From the NCBI RefSeq assembly GCF_015767245.1, contig NZ_JADOTV010000025.1:1-56094 (forward strand): a stretch of 56,094 bases of DNA, written 5' to 3'. Within the stretch, counting starts at the first letter, position 1. Every line of letters starts with the position of its first letter. A program made the position numbers and the translations under genes. The notes under the pieces are model-generated. The model made no database searches. It was not told the origin of the DNA and saw only the letters and a program-made list of their open reading frames with translations. Source of the DNA: Aureivirga sp. CE67 (GTDB lineage: Bacteria > Bacteroidota > Bacteroidia > Flavobacteriales > Flavobacteriaceae). Shown here in pieces: positions 1 through 8,377 of the stretch.

Positions 1-251
1 CAAAGAGAAAATTCGAATAAAATACTTTGAAAAAAGAGAGAAAATTATGAAAATTGCTGTCGGAATACATAATTTCAGAGTTACACTCAGAAGTCCCTTA
101 CAAAATCAATCGTGATAATGTTTGTTATTTAAAATTTTTATTGCTGAATTCTTTTTCATTTTAATTCGGTCTTAATATAATTCTTGATAGTCCTTTTCTT
201 TACTCGAATATTTCTGACTGACAAATAGCAGCAGGATAAGGATTATCTGTT
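1..251. other. Left-edge non-coding stretch
   Basis: No supported gene is seen. A 22-codon plus-strand frame from position 46 has no family resemblance. The motif ATAGCAGCAG near 225 matches the leader of the form-A intergenic repeats seen elsewhere, so this is probably the decayed tail of another cassette junction. Confidence 0.5.
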
Positions 252-1016
252 TCATATGTTAGGTGAAAATTCAGAAATTAACCTACAATCATCGCACTTA
301 AATGCATAAAGATTTTTATAAGTTCCTCCCTCCAACAGCCAATCATTTCCACAACTAGGACATTTTCTATTTTTATCTTTTTTTTGCCCCCAAGCTCTAT
401 TATTAAAGAGAAAATAATAAGTAGGTATTTGAGTTACTTCTTCTATTCTTTTACAACATTTAATTCCTTGCTTGCTAAGCTCACTATCATGTTTTTGTAA
501 TTGGTTTTGCGCCCATCTTTCACCAACAGCTCCATTAAACCACAATCCAATTATCCTTTCATAATTGTTTTCCCAGAAATTAATATCATTATAGCATTCT
601 CCATCATGATAAGTAAAAGGAATCTTATATAATGGTATTTGATCAAGTGATTTTCCTTCTATTAATGGTGAAAAACGTGCCGTCTTAAGTATTAGGAAGT
701 TTTGCTTTTTGGGAATGTTAGTTTTTCCAAACTCGGGTTCTAAACCAATATACTTAAACTTAAATATACAATGTAATTCCTCTTCAATTTTCTTTTTCCA
801 TCTATTAGCATAAATCGTTGAATTTTTCTCCGTATATGAATCTTTCTCTGGACAAATAAGATTAATACTTACTCCATCATCTATTGGTTCATATTGACAT
901 TCTTCATTTATTATTTGTTTACTTCTATATAGGGATCTAAAATAGTTATCTACAAATTCAAAGAATTCTTCCGAACCTACTTGTTCCCCAATTATGTTTA
1001 ACTTTACTACATGCAT
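252..1016 (-). CDS. DUF2310-like Zn-ribbon protein
   Basis: A 254-residue cytoplasmic protein ending in a zinc ribbon: a CPSCG knuckle, about 20 residues with a conserved Trp, then a CDDC knuckle followed by RLISE. A 250-residue length with a C-terminal ribbon and the 'CRLIS' ending fits the DUF2310 family (predicted nucleic-acid-binding Zn-ribbon proteins). That assignment is from memory of the family and not from a search. The biochemical role is unknown. It lies downstream of the YwqG-like gene and the 185-aa gene in the same orientation, 20 bases after the latter's stop, so all three are probably co-transcribed from the promoter at 2412-2442. Confidence 0.7.
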   Translation of the reverse strand: MHVVKLNIIGEQVGSEEFFEFVDNYFRSLYRSKQIINEECQYEPIDDGVSINLICPEKDSYTEKNSTIYANRWKKKIEEELHCIFKFKYIGLEPEFGKTNIPKKQNFLILKTARFSPLIEGKSLDQIPLYKIPFTYHDGECYNDINFWENNYERIIGLWFNGAVGERWAQNQLQKHDSELSKQGIKCCKRIEEVTQIPTYYFLFNNRAWGQKKDKNRKCPSCGNDWLLEGGTYKNLYAFKCDDCRLISEFSPNI

Positions 1017-1036
1017 TTTAAAATTTTTAGGTTTTC

Positions 1037-1594
1037 TTATTCAAACATCTTTTTAAAACATTCTATTTCAGATTTCTTTGCTAATTCACCTCCAATTGTC
1101 CAAATCTCTTTTTCCCATATCTTCCAACTTTCCGAATTAGGATTATTAAGAGAAAATCTTAATTCTGTATTTCGTGCAAAAACAAAATATTCATATGCTA
1201 CACCATCTAAAGTTATTCCTGGGTTAGCATCAAACAAATCATAATATTTTAGATTTCTAACTTTATCTTCAAAGTTGTCAGTTTTTGTTATTTTATAAAA
1301 TTCATCAATTTCACCTTGTTTGTCTATAGTGAAAAGTCCTTGAATTAATTTTTCTGGATTTTGAAATTCTCTAAATTCTGTTTTGTTGAATTTGACAGAA
1401 AAAATCCAGCACTCGTTTAATGATAGTGTAATTTTAACTAACCAACTATAATCAATATACATTTCATTAGTTCTCCAGTTTTTTTCATTTCGAATTGTAA
1501 GATGTCCAGCTCTTAAATCAGGAATATCTAATTTAGAACATAAACTAGTAATAACTTTATTCATACTGTTATTAGTTTTAATTTTATCCTGCAT
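1037..1594 (-). CDS. Unknown protein, translationally coupled to YwqG-like gene
   Basis: A 185-residue soluble protein of unrecognised family. It has no signal peptide or membrane segment and is rich in aromatic residues (for example SWKIWEKEIWTIGGEL near the C-terminus). Its first ATG overlaps the end of the upstream DUF1963 gene: the upstream stop lies inside the shared sequence GATGCAGGATAA, a layout typical of translational coupling. A second Met at codon 11 (position 1564) is an alternative start. The pairing with a YwqG-type gene suggests a joint role, but none can be named. Confidence 0.75.
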   Translation of the reverse strand: MQDKIKTNNSMNKVITSLCSKLDIPDLRAGHLTIRNEKNWRTNEMYIDYSWLVKITLSLNECWIFSVKFNKTEFREFQNPEKLIQGLFTIDKQGEIDEFYKITKTDNFEDKVRNLKYYDLFDANPGITLDGVAYEYFVFARNTELRFSLNNPNSESWKIWEKEIWTIGGELAKKSEIECFKKMFE

Positions 1595-2336
1595 CTGATT
1601 TGATGTTCGAGAAATCTTTTTGTTTTAGTTTTTCTTTTTCAATAAATAACATAAGAAAATCTCCATCATGCCAACACCAGTTTAGTGCGCTATCCGAAGA
1701 GAGAGTAAGTAAGGATGTCCAATCTTTACTTGGTCTAGGATCATATGCCAGAGTTGAATAATATGGATATCCTAGTAAATAATTTAGATTTTTATCTACA
1801 TTTTCCATTACATCATAAATCAAATCTTCTGTTTGTTCTTCATCTAAAGGATTATTTTCAAGCAATTCTTCTCTTGACGGAATATCCACAGTAGTTTCTA
1901 ATTTAATAGCAGTACTTAGAGGATTTGGAAAATTTGAATTTGAGAAAGGTTTTAATTCGTTTTCAGACTCAAAGAAAAAAACTTTCGCATAACCATCATC
2001 TCCCCAAAAATAATTAGTATCCTCATCATCTGCAATGAAAATGCTTAAAAGACCATGTTGCGGAAAATTTGGAATAGGTTCAGAAAGTTCTGTAAGGTTA
2101 AATTGTGCTACAAATCTATAATCTCCATACTCGTGTTTTGGCCATTTAAATTCAATTGGAACATCAGGAATTCCACCTAATTTACTCGAAGCAATTTTGA
2201 TTTCAGATTTTATTTTAATTATTTCTATAGAAGGTTTGATTAAAGATTTAATATAATCCTCATGCATTGAAAAAGAAGATTCCTTGATACCTTCTTCTAA
2301 TTTTTTGATGTTCATTTGGTTTATTTTTTTAAACAA
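1584..2336 (-). CDS. YwqG/DUF1963 family protein
   Basis: A 250-residue soluble protein of the YwqG (DUF1963) family. The hallmark segments are visible: KLGGIPDVP, then FKWP, FVAQFNLTEL, and a LLSIFIADDED strand followed by YFW. The function of the family is not settled; its members often sit in polymorphic-toxin and immunity neighbourhoods. It follows a form-A promoter (2412-2442) by about 70 bases and its end overlaps the next gene. The family call is by motif; the immunity role is inference from context. Confidence 0.85.
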   Translation of the reverse strand: MFKKINQMNIKKLEEGIKESSFSMHEDYIKSLIKPSIEIIKIKSEIKIASSKLGGIPDVPIEFKWPKHEYGDYRFVAQFNLTELSEPIPNFPQHGLLSIFIADDEDTNYFWGDDGYAKVFFFESENELKPFSNSNFPNPLSTAIKLETTVDIPSREELLENNPLDEEQTEDLIYDVMENVDKNLNYLLGYPYYSTLAYDPRPSKDWTSLLTLSSDSALNWCWHDGDFLMLFIEKEKLKQKDFSNIKSDAG

Positions 2337-2411
2337 AAACTCCTGCTATTTCTAATATATCTGTAACTATAATATTTTTGTAAAAGTTGATAATTCATAG
2401 CAGCAGATGCC

Positions 2412-2442
2412 CAAATATATACGAATCTAATATTTTGGACAA
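2412..2442 (-). promoter_or_regulatory. Form-A promoter
   Basis: On the minus strand, TTG (2440-2442), exactly 20 bases, then TATATTTG (2412-2419), the Bacteroidota -33/-7 pattern. The leader GCATCTGCTGCTATG follows, as in the other form-A copies. It points into the 1584-2336 gene. Confidence 0.75.
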
Positions 2443-2487
2443 GTTTAGAAAAATATTCAATTAACTCAAAAATTGATCCTATTGGTT

Positions 2488-3105
2488 TTAACCCAAATCC
2501 ATTTTATGCTTCATTTTTACAAAATACCAATTATTGTCATAAGATTTTAATAATTCATCCTGCCCTATATCATTTTCAACATCATAAGAATGAATCAGAT
2601 AGTATTGAGTTGAAAAATAAACTTTAATGAATGATTTATCTTTTGACCCAAAATAGTTAAAGACGCCATAGTTTTTAAGACGCATATTTAGTTCATTAAA
2701 ATAATCTACAGGATTTCTTTTAAAAGAATGAATTTGTAAAGCTGTTGAATCATTATTCAGATTTACAAATAATGAATCTTGTTTCAGAGTATATCTTCCC
2801 TTATAAATCTTTAAAGGTATTTTGTTAAATGACTCTTCTAATTCACAACTATCCGAAAAGCAAATCAGTTCAATTTCATTTCTTCTTTGGTAAATTCGAT
2901 ATCTATTAGAAGAATCTTGACTATTTGTAAATTGTGCTCTAGGATTATAACTATACCTTAAAAGCTCAGAATCTTTAATGAATTTATCAGCATGTTTCTC
3001 TACAAATTGGTTGGCTCTTTGTTGTGAATAATCTAAGAGTTGCTTTTCTTCATTACAAGAAATTAGTAGCACAATTAAGAAGAAATATTTTACAAATGCT
3101 TTCAT
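2488..3105 (-). CDS. Lipoprotein of unknown function
   Basis: A 205-residue protein with a lipoprotein signal (KYFFLIVLLISC; lipid-modified Cys at residue 17) and a soluble beta-rich remainder, so it is probably anchored in the outer or inner membrane. There is one Cys pair in a CFSDSC motif near the middle. No family is recognised. It starts 3 bases after the stop of the upstream small lipoprotein gene (3109-3513), so the two form a bicistronic unit. Confidence 0.8.
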   Translation of the reverse strand: MKAFVKYFFLIVLLISCNEEKQLLDYSQQRANQFVEKHADKFIKDSELLRYSYNPRAQFTNSQDSSNRYRIYQRRNEIELICFSDSCELEESFNKIPLKIYKGRYTLKQDSLFVNLNNDSTALQIHSFKRNPVDYFNELNMRLKNYGVFNYFGSKDKSFIKVYFSTQYYLIHSYDVENDIGQDELLKSYDNNWYFVKMKHKMDLG

Positions 3106-3108
3106 GTT

Positions 3109-3513
3109 TTAATTTTCCTGAAGATTTATAGTAAGTTTTTTATTTTCGTTTCTAAGCTTTTCTAGTATATCTTTTTCAGGATATCTATACCATTTCCCTG
3201 AATAAGAGAAAACTTCATCAAAAGTTAAAAAAATTAGAGTCGAATCATTTGTAATTATTTTAATTTCACTATTGCAAGCTCCTTTCCATAATTCATCCAA
3301 AGAACTATTGTTAATGTTTTTAATAAATTTCTCGATAAGTTTTTTATCAGTTATTTCAAAAGGCTCAAAATAGCTGCATTGAGTTTCAATTCTTCCTGAA
3401 AAAATTACCTTTTCAATATCCTCAAAACGTAACTCTTCATTCTTATTCTTAAATGTTTGTTTACAGGAAGCAAATAGAAAAAGTATTGAAATGATAACTA
3501 ATATTTTTTTCAT
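3109..3513 (-). CDS. Small lipoprotein of unknown function
   Basis: A 134-residue lipoprotein with signal ILVIISILFLFASC (Cys 17). The mature part has a strand-rich core with two further cysteines (QCSYFEP and KGACNSE) that could form a disulfide. No family is recognised. It is the first gene of the pair with 2488-3105, and 60 bases separate it from the desaturase gene upstream. Confidence 0.8.
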   Translation of the reverse strand: MKKILVIISILFLFASCKQTFKNKNEELRFEDIEKVIFSGRIETQCSYFEPFEITDKKLIEKFIKNINNSSLDELWKGACNSEIKIITNDSTLIFLTFDEVFSYSGKWYRYPEKDILEKLRNENKKLTINLQEN

Positions 3514-3573
3514 ATTTAAGTATTATAATTGAACCAAAAAATGTGATTGTTTCTAATATGCTTGAAGAAGTTT

Positions 3574-4356
3574 TTAAAACGTATTTTTCTTCTCAATTTC
3601 AGGGATATTTTCATCTATCCTTTTAGCCAATTCAGGTAATTTGATTGTAGGAACAGCAGGAAATAAATGATGTTCTAAATGATAAAACATACTGAAAGTT
3701 ATTTTATTTTTTAACCATCCTCTTTGCGTTCTTGCCAACTCAGGATTTTCCGAAGTATCATGATGAACAGTCCAGACAGCAAAAAAAGCCATTAAAAACT
3801 CGCCAATAATCATAACTAAAATATGATATTGAAGCCATTCAATATTAAAATAGAAAATTATGGATGTAACCAATAAAATTGAAGCAACTTCTAAAGCCAT
3901 ATTTTGTTTATATTTTTTATTCCCCAACTTCCAAGTAATTTGATGAATCTTAAACATATGAATCGGCCCATATAAAATAGCTCCATACCAACTCATATGC
4001 GCTGCTTTTCCTTCTTGATCTTTTTCCGTTAAACAATACTTGTGATGTCTTAAATGATTAAATTTTACAGCATGAATAGAAGTCATCATCAAAATACTAT
4101 TACTAAATAAGGTAAACCAAGTTAAAAACTTATTTGTTCCTAATGAATTATGAAATCCATTATGTACTTGCCTTAGACCAGCTAAAAAGAAAAAACCCGA
4201 AAATGGCAAAGCAATTAGATACAAACCTTTGTAAGCTAAAATCATGGAAATTATAAACCATGGAATTGTTAAGTTGTTTTCAATCAACAGTTCTTTAATT
4301 GATAAAGTTTTTAAATCTTTCCATTCAACTTTTTTTATAATTTCTTGATGTGTCAT
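3574..4356 (-). CDS. Fatty acid desaturase family protein
   Basis: A 260-residue integral membrane di-iron desaturase or hydroxylase. The three histidine boxes are visible: HNGFH (65-69), HLRHH (101-105) and HLEHH (226-230), plus an extra VHHD at about 198. Hydrophobic segments around 33-60, 80-93, 157-172 and 176-196 give the usual four-helix arrangement with the boxes on the cytoplasmic face. The substrate cannot be told from the sequence; fatty acids, carotenoids or hydrocarbons are all possible. It has its own form-A promoter at 4440-4470 and looks like a single-gene unit, the only clear lipid enzyme among the neighbouring small hypothetical genes. Confidence 0.9.
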   Translation of the reverse strand: MTHQEIIKKVEWKDLKTLSIKELLIENNLTIPWFIISMILAYKGLYLIALPFSGFFFLAGLRQVHNGFHNSLGTNKFLTWFTLFSNSILMMTSIHAVKFNHLRHHKYCLTEKDQEGKAAHMSWYGAILYGPIHMFKIHQITWKLGNKKYKQNMALEVASILLVTSIIFYFNIEWLQYHILVMIIGEFLMAFFAVWTVHHDTSENPELARTQRGWLKNKITFSMFYHLEHHLFPAVPTIKLPELAKRIDENIPEIEKKNTF

Positions 4357-4439
4357 TTTAAATCAATTTTTTAAATTTTTCATTATATCTACAACTTAAA
4401 ATATTTGTTTATAAAATGGTTTTCATAGCAGCAGACGTC

Positions 4440-4470
4440 CAAATATAGAAGAATCTAATATTTTTATCAA
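4440..4470 (-). promoter_or_regulatory. Form-A promoter
   Basis: Minus-strand TTG (4468-4470), 20 bases, TATATTTG (4440-4447). It is placed to transcribe the desaturase gene, with a leader of about 80 bases. Confidence 0.75.
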
Positions 4471-4544
4471 GTAAAGGATTAAATATTTAAATCAAAAAAT
4501 AAAAGCTTATGAATTCTAGCTTTAAAAGAGTTTAAAATAAAAAA

Positions 4545-4569
4545 CATATCAAAATATTATTTTGATATG
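4545..4569 (-). terminator. Hairpin terminator of form-A repeat
   Basis: CATATCAAAAT / ATTTTGATATG is a perfect 11-bp stem with a 3-base loop (25 bases in all), followed on the minus strand by a T-rich run. It lies downstream of the 4605-5147 gene. Confidence 0.7.
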
Positions 4570-4604
4570 CATGGAAAAATTACATAATATAAGATTGTTA
4601 ATGT

Positions 4605-5147
4605 TTATTTTTTCAGTTTTACTATATTTTGTATTGAGACATAACTTCCACATCCTTTCTGATTTGGTTTTACGATTAAATATTCAAGTTGTTTGACTTT
4701 TTCATGATTGTTAATATCAATTGTATAAACTTTATTAGCGATAAAAAAGCGTTTAGCAAATATTTCATAATCGTCTTCAGATTTTTCCATTTCACTATAT
4801 TCAGCAACCGAAAGAAGTTTATTAATACGAGTTATTTTCCCTAATATCATTATTGAACCATTATTTAACATCCGAGCTTCAAATGAACCCGACTCAATCT
4901 TCATCTTATTAGTTTTTATGCCTAATTCAAATCTTTTAGTTGAGTCAATTATCGGAAATTGATAAAAATCTCCAACCTTTTCTCCTTGAATTTTGATTCC
5001 ATCTACAATAATCCAAATATCTAGTACACGAAGACTTTTTTGTTTATTGTTCTTAAAGAACTTAATAGAATGTTTAGAGTATTCAGTTTGACCAAAAGTC
5101 AGATTAGTTGAAATTAAAAATAATAGTATAAGTAAAATGTTTTTCAT
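4605..5147 (-). CDS. Secreted protein of unknown function
   Basis: A 180-residue protein with a Sec signal peptide (ILLILLFLISTNLTFGQ, cleavage after FGQ), so it is likely periplasmic or exported. The mature part is basic and strand-rich with a single Cys near the end. No family is recognised. It is a single-gene unit between a form-B promoter (5198-5228) and a terminator hairpin (4545-4569). Confidence 0.8.
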   Translation of the reverse strand: MKNILLILLFLISTNLTFGQTEYSKHSIKFFKNNKQKSLRVLDIWIIVDGIKIQGEKVGDFYQFPIIDSTKRFELGIKTNKMKIESGSFEARMLNNGSIMILGKITRINKLLSVAEYSEMEKSEDDYEIFAKRFFIANKVYTIDINNHEKVKQLEYLIVKPNQKGCGSYVSIQNIVKLKK

Positions 5148-5197
5148 AATAAATAGATCTATAATAGAAACCTAATTGTGATTTCCGCAATTTTCGT

Positions 5198-5228
5198 TAA
5201 AACTACCATTTTAATACAAATAAATCAA
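5198..5228 (-). promoter_or_regulatory. Form-B promoter
   Basis: Minus-strand TTG (5226-5228), 20 bases, TAGTTTTA (5198-5205), close to TAnnTTTG. The surrounding 50 bases match the left end of the IS1182-like element, although the outer palindrome is decayed here. It points into 4605-5147. Confidence 0.65.
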
Positions 5229-5256
5229 GCTTAAAGAGGGATTCTATTCTTTGATT

Positions 5257-5626
5257 TTATAATTTATTTTTTAGATTTTCTCTTCCTTTAAACACATTAC
5301 TTATTTCAAAATAATAAACCTTATCCTCACCATTTTCGTAATATTTTTTTTTTACGATTTTTAATTTCTTACTTAGACAATATTCAAGACACTGATTTTT
5401 TTTTCGATCTTATAAATTTTACTACATTTATTAAGGCCCAAATAATAGCTATGGTTTGCAAACCATTACCTAAAAGATACCCGATTATATAGATGTAATC
5501 TGTTTCATTTTCCCAAAAATAAAGAGATGGTCTACTAATCCAATAAATACCAGTTAGTATTCTAATTACATAACCTAACACAAATAATATTAGAATAATT
5601 ATTGTATTTCTTATAAGTTTCTTCAT
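5257..5626 (-). pseudogene. Small membrane protein, frameshifted in an A9 tract
   Basis: The intact frame from 5626 gives 80 residues with two membrane helices (IIILILFVLGYVIRIL and a second near residues 45-68) and stops at 5384. One base fewer in the A9 tract near 5395-5404 would let the frame continue for about 43 more codons (after RSKK, NQCLEYCLSKKL and so on) to a stop at 5257. The extension has ordinary amino-acid composition, which suggests the original gene was about 122 codons. The shift may be mutation, slippage at the A tract, or a sequencing error. Function unknown. Confidence 0.6.
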
Positions 5627-5654
5627 AAATAGTTCAATGTTTGTAGTGGTTTTA

Positions 5655-6224
5655 TTATAAGATTGTTTCTGATTTAGTCGAATCTGTCATATTCTCAATC
5701 ATACTTTGTTGTGCAATGTTTATTTCTTTTTCAATTCGATTTGTTTCTGATTTAACCAATGGTTTTAATTTAAGTAATCTAATCTCTTTAATATATTCAG
5801 TCGCTTTTTCATAATCCTTTCTATAAAATTCAACAATTGCTAAATTCAATAACACAATTGATTTATCATTTTTAATTCTTAAACCTAGATTAAGAGCTTG
5901 AGTTAAGTCAGAATGACTTTTGTGAAAATCATTTTTATTTAAAGCAATGATTCCAGTCGTAAAATAATAATAGCTTTTATGTCCTTTAGTCAGTTTGTCT
6001 GGATTTTTAATTTTAGAAATCAGTTCTTCTGCTTTTTTAAAATTGTCATTTTTAACATACTGAAAAGCAGCATAAACTGTCCCGTATTTAAAATATCCAT
6101 AAATGATTAATCCACATGATATAAACATCATTGACATATTATTATAATCCTCTATTGAGTAAAAATACATAGCAGCTAATAGGGAGAATATAATAAGTAA
6201 AACTCTTATGATTGGTGTAAACAT
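5655..6224 (-). CDS. Membrane-anchored TPR-like protein
   Basis: A 189-residue protein with two N-terminal hydrophobic segments (IIRVLLIIFSLLAAMYF and SMMFISCGLIIYGYF) and then helical repeats (YFTTGIIALNKNDFHKSHSDL, then VLLNLAIVEFYRKDYEKATEY) that look like two tetratricopeptide repeats facing the cytoplasm. This suggests a protein-binding membrane protein; the partner is unknown. It sits 28 bases upstream of the frameshifted 5257-5626 gene and probably shares its transcript. Confidence 0.8.
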   Translation of the reverse strand: MFTPIIRVLLIIFSLLAAMYFYSIEDYNNMSMMFISCGLIIYGYFKYGTVYAAFQYVKNDNFKKAEELISKIKNPDKLTKGHKSYYYFTTGIIALNKNDFHKSHSDLTQALNLGLRIKNDKSIVLLNLAIVEFYRKDYEKATEYIKEIRLLKLKPLVKSETNRIEKEINIAQQSMIENMTDSTKSETIL

Positions 6225-6251
6225 ATATTTTCAGAATTGTTGTGCGTCGTT

Positions 6252-6920
6252 TTATATTTGTTTTAAAGGTTTGTTTTTTATATCGAATCCGAATTCTTTA
6301 TCTTTTATTTTTCTTGAAATAATTGAAGTCGCTCTTAATATTTTCTCATAATAGTAAGCATCAAATTTTTCCTCCAAAATTATACAATTCAGTTTCTTAG
6401 AAATTTCATTATAATTTCCTTCTTTATATTCATCGTACCAATTTGGATTTGTCTTCAACTCATTCGAATAAACATACCTAGCTTTTAAAACTTTATTTAT
6501 ATTGTTATAATTAATTTTTGTTTCTGAATCTACAATTGTACAATATTGATTTAAAAAAGTCTTATTTCCGGAAATTTTAAAAACTGTTGGTGAATCGTTT
6601 TTAGTTATATCAAACCAGTTTATTGTATCAGAATCATATCGTTTCCAATAATATTTTTTATTCTCTAATAGTAACATTATTTCTACAATTAGTTCATTTT
6701 TGGAATTGTATATTTTTTTATAATAATTTCCGTCTTTAAATAACATTACCATCTTCGATCCAGTTGATAATTTTAAACTTTCAATAGTAGTTCTATCTGT
6801 TTGAAGTTTATAATCTATATCATAATGTATTTCACCTTCAAAATAGTCTTCTTTTAAAGTTGAAGAAATTAAAGCAACTCCTATTAAAATTAACAATCCT
6901 AATTGTAATATTTTTCTCAT
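6252..6920 (-). CDS. GLPGLI-like secreted protein
   Basis: A 222-residue protein with a signal peptide (LGLLILIGVALISS) and a mature N-terminus DYFEGEIHYDIDY. The 'YFEG.I.Y' opening followed by a GSKMVMLFKDGNYYKK strand pair resembles GLPGLI/DUF4412-type Bacteroidota proteins that begin with a duplicated beta structure. It is clearly related to the product of 51732-52391 in this window, with the same order of motifs. It is probably periplasmic or surface; its role is unknown. Confidence 0.75.
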   Translation of the reverse strand: MRKILQLGLLILIGVALISSTLKEDYFEGEIHYDIDYKLQTDRTTIESLKLSTGSKMVMLFKDGNYYKKIYNSKNELIVEIMLLLENKKYYWKRYDSDTINWFDITKNDSPTVFKISGNKTFLNQYCTIVDSETKINYNNINKVLKARYVYSNELKTNPNWYDEYKEGNYNEISKKLNCIILEEKFDAYYYEKILRATSIISRKIKDKEFGFDIKNKPLKQI

Positions 6921-6961
6921 CTTCTTATAACTAAATTAATTTTTAATTTTCTAGTATTATA

Positions 6962-7441
6962 TTAATATGCAATTTCTTCATTCAGTCTTAATTTAAATTC
7001 GTTTAAAACCTTTAAATAGTTTTCTCTACGAAATTTCATTTTATTGACATTCTCAAACCAATTTACATTCTCAGCAATTTCTTCAGGATTTGTGGTATCC
7101 GAATCTTCTAATCCAAACCTATTCCAATAAATATAATTTTCATCTGTTTCTACTTCAACAATAATTAAAGTACACCAAAAATCTATATCTTCTGAACACA
7201 TTAAAATTGGTAATTTTTCTTTTTCTCCAATTTTTGGTAAAACTCTTTTCCAAACAACTTTTCTTTCAGACTCATCACTCAACCAATTCAATAATGTTGG
7301 AACTAATCCTTTTTTAATTTCTGGATTTTGTTCATTTATAAAATCTTCAAGTAATTTTCCATCCACTTCTAATTCATAATAATATTCCTTGCTGAATTGA
7401 TTAAATTCTTTTCTTTTTGAAATTTTATTTAATTCCATCAT
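6962..7441 (-). CDS. Unknown soluble protein, immunity-like
   Basis: A 159-residue acidic cytoplasmic protein without signal or membrane segments. It is rich in Trp (LLNWLSDESERKVVWKR, then FWCTLIIVEV and YIYWNRFG), a make-up common among small immunity proteins, but I recognise no named family. Two adjacent Met codons open the frame. It lies 41 bases upstream of the GLPGLI-like gene. Confidence 0.75.
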   Translation of the reverse strand: MMELNKISKRKEFNQFSKEYYYELEVDGKLLEDFINEQNPEIKKGLVPTLLNWLSDESERKVVWKRVLPKIGEKEKLPILMCSEDIDFWCTLIIVEVETDENYIYWNRFGLEDSDTTNPEEIAENVNWFENVNKMKFRRENYLKVLNEFKLRLNEEIAY

Positions 7442-7529
7442 TCTCTTTAATTTTGATAAGTTTCGTAAGTCATAAACTCGTATTGTGACTTTTGTTTGTT
7501 TTGTGATTTACACTCTTTTGTTTGTTCCT

Positions 7530-8093
7530 TTATTTTATTTTAAAATAATAGTAATCTTTATCATATTCTCCAGATGGTAGTAAATAAAAATAACTCAAAT
7601 CATCTTTGATAATGATTTCCTTTGAAACAAAATCATTGTCAATAAGCGGGGAATTTTCAAAAAATATGGTATCTGAATTCATTTTATAATTTCCGACAAA
7701 TCTTTCATCTCCAAAAAACCTATCTGAAACAAGAATATACTTGCCATTTTCGAATAATTTTAATCGTATACTACTTCTATCATCTATAAATTCGGCTGAT
7801 ATCAATGTTTTACCCCAAAAACCTCCATTAAAACTTATTTGCACGAATATGTATGTGAATAATAAAAGTCCAACAGTTATAAGTTTTATTTTACTAGGAA
7901 ACACCTTTTCTATATCAGAGATAATTATTGCAGTCAGTAATAATCCAATGATTAAAAAACTTCCAAGTAACCAAATAAGTGTAATAAAAATTTCAAATCC
8001 AAACACATCTTTTATATCAATTATATAAAATATACAGACAATTGGAATAAGAATAAGGAGGATATTCCATGTAATTTTAGGATTATTTTTCAT
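7530..8093 (-). CDS. Membrane protein with C-terminal beta domain
   Basis: A 187-residue protein with three hydrophobic helices (about residues 9-25, 33-58 and 70-88) and a C-terminal half of alternating strands (SIRLKLFENGKYIL, then GNYKMNSDTIFFE) that looks like an exported recognition domain. Unknown family. It has a form-A promoter at 8183-8213, about 85 bases upstream. Confidence 0.8.
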   Translation of the reverse strand: MKNNPKITWNILLILIPIVCIFYIIDIKDVFGFEIFITLIWLLGSFLIIGLLLTAIIISDIEKVFPSKIKLITVGLLLFTYIFVQISFNGGFWGKTLISAEFIDDRSSIRLKLFENGKYILVSDRFFGDERFVGNYKMNSDTIFFENSPLIDNDFVSKEIIIKDDLSYFYLLPSGEYDKDYYYFKIK

Positions 8094-8182
8094 TTAGTTT
8101 AAGTAATATTTATTCATAGTTTTTTTACAATATCTGTAACTATAAATTATTGTAAAATAAAGTTTTCATAGCAGCAGATTTT

Positions 8183-8213
8183 CAAATGTAAACGAACTAT
8201 TATTAATAAACAA
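8183..8213 (-). promoter_or_regulatory. Form-A promoter
   Basis: Minus-strand TTG (8211-8213), 20 bases, TACATTTG (8183-8190). It points into 7530-8093. The whole module from 8120 to 8245 is almost identical to that at 10500-10611. Confidence 0.8.
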
Positions 8214-8217
8214 AAAA

Positions 8218-8244
8218 GCATATCAAAATGTTATTTTAATATGC
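8218..8244 (-). terminator. Hairpin terminator of form-A repeat
   Basis: GCATAT(C/T)AAAAT arms around a short loop, with an A6 run at 8212-8217 that reads as T6 after the stem on the minus strand. It ends transcription of 8378-9448. Confidence 0.75.
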
Positions 8245-8377
8245 TTGAATAAATATTGTATAAGTATATAATTTTCAATCATTATGACTGATTTTTAGCA
8301 CAACTCTTTATTGAACCAAGTTTTTCTATGTTACTTTATGTCAATAATGATGCTTACCATTTATATGTTCGTTATTT

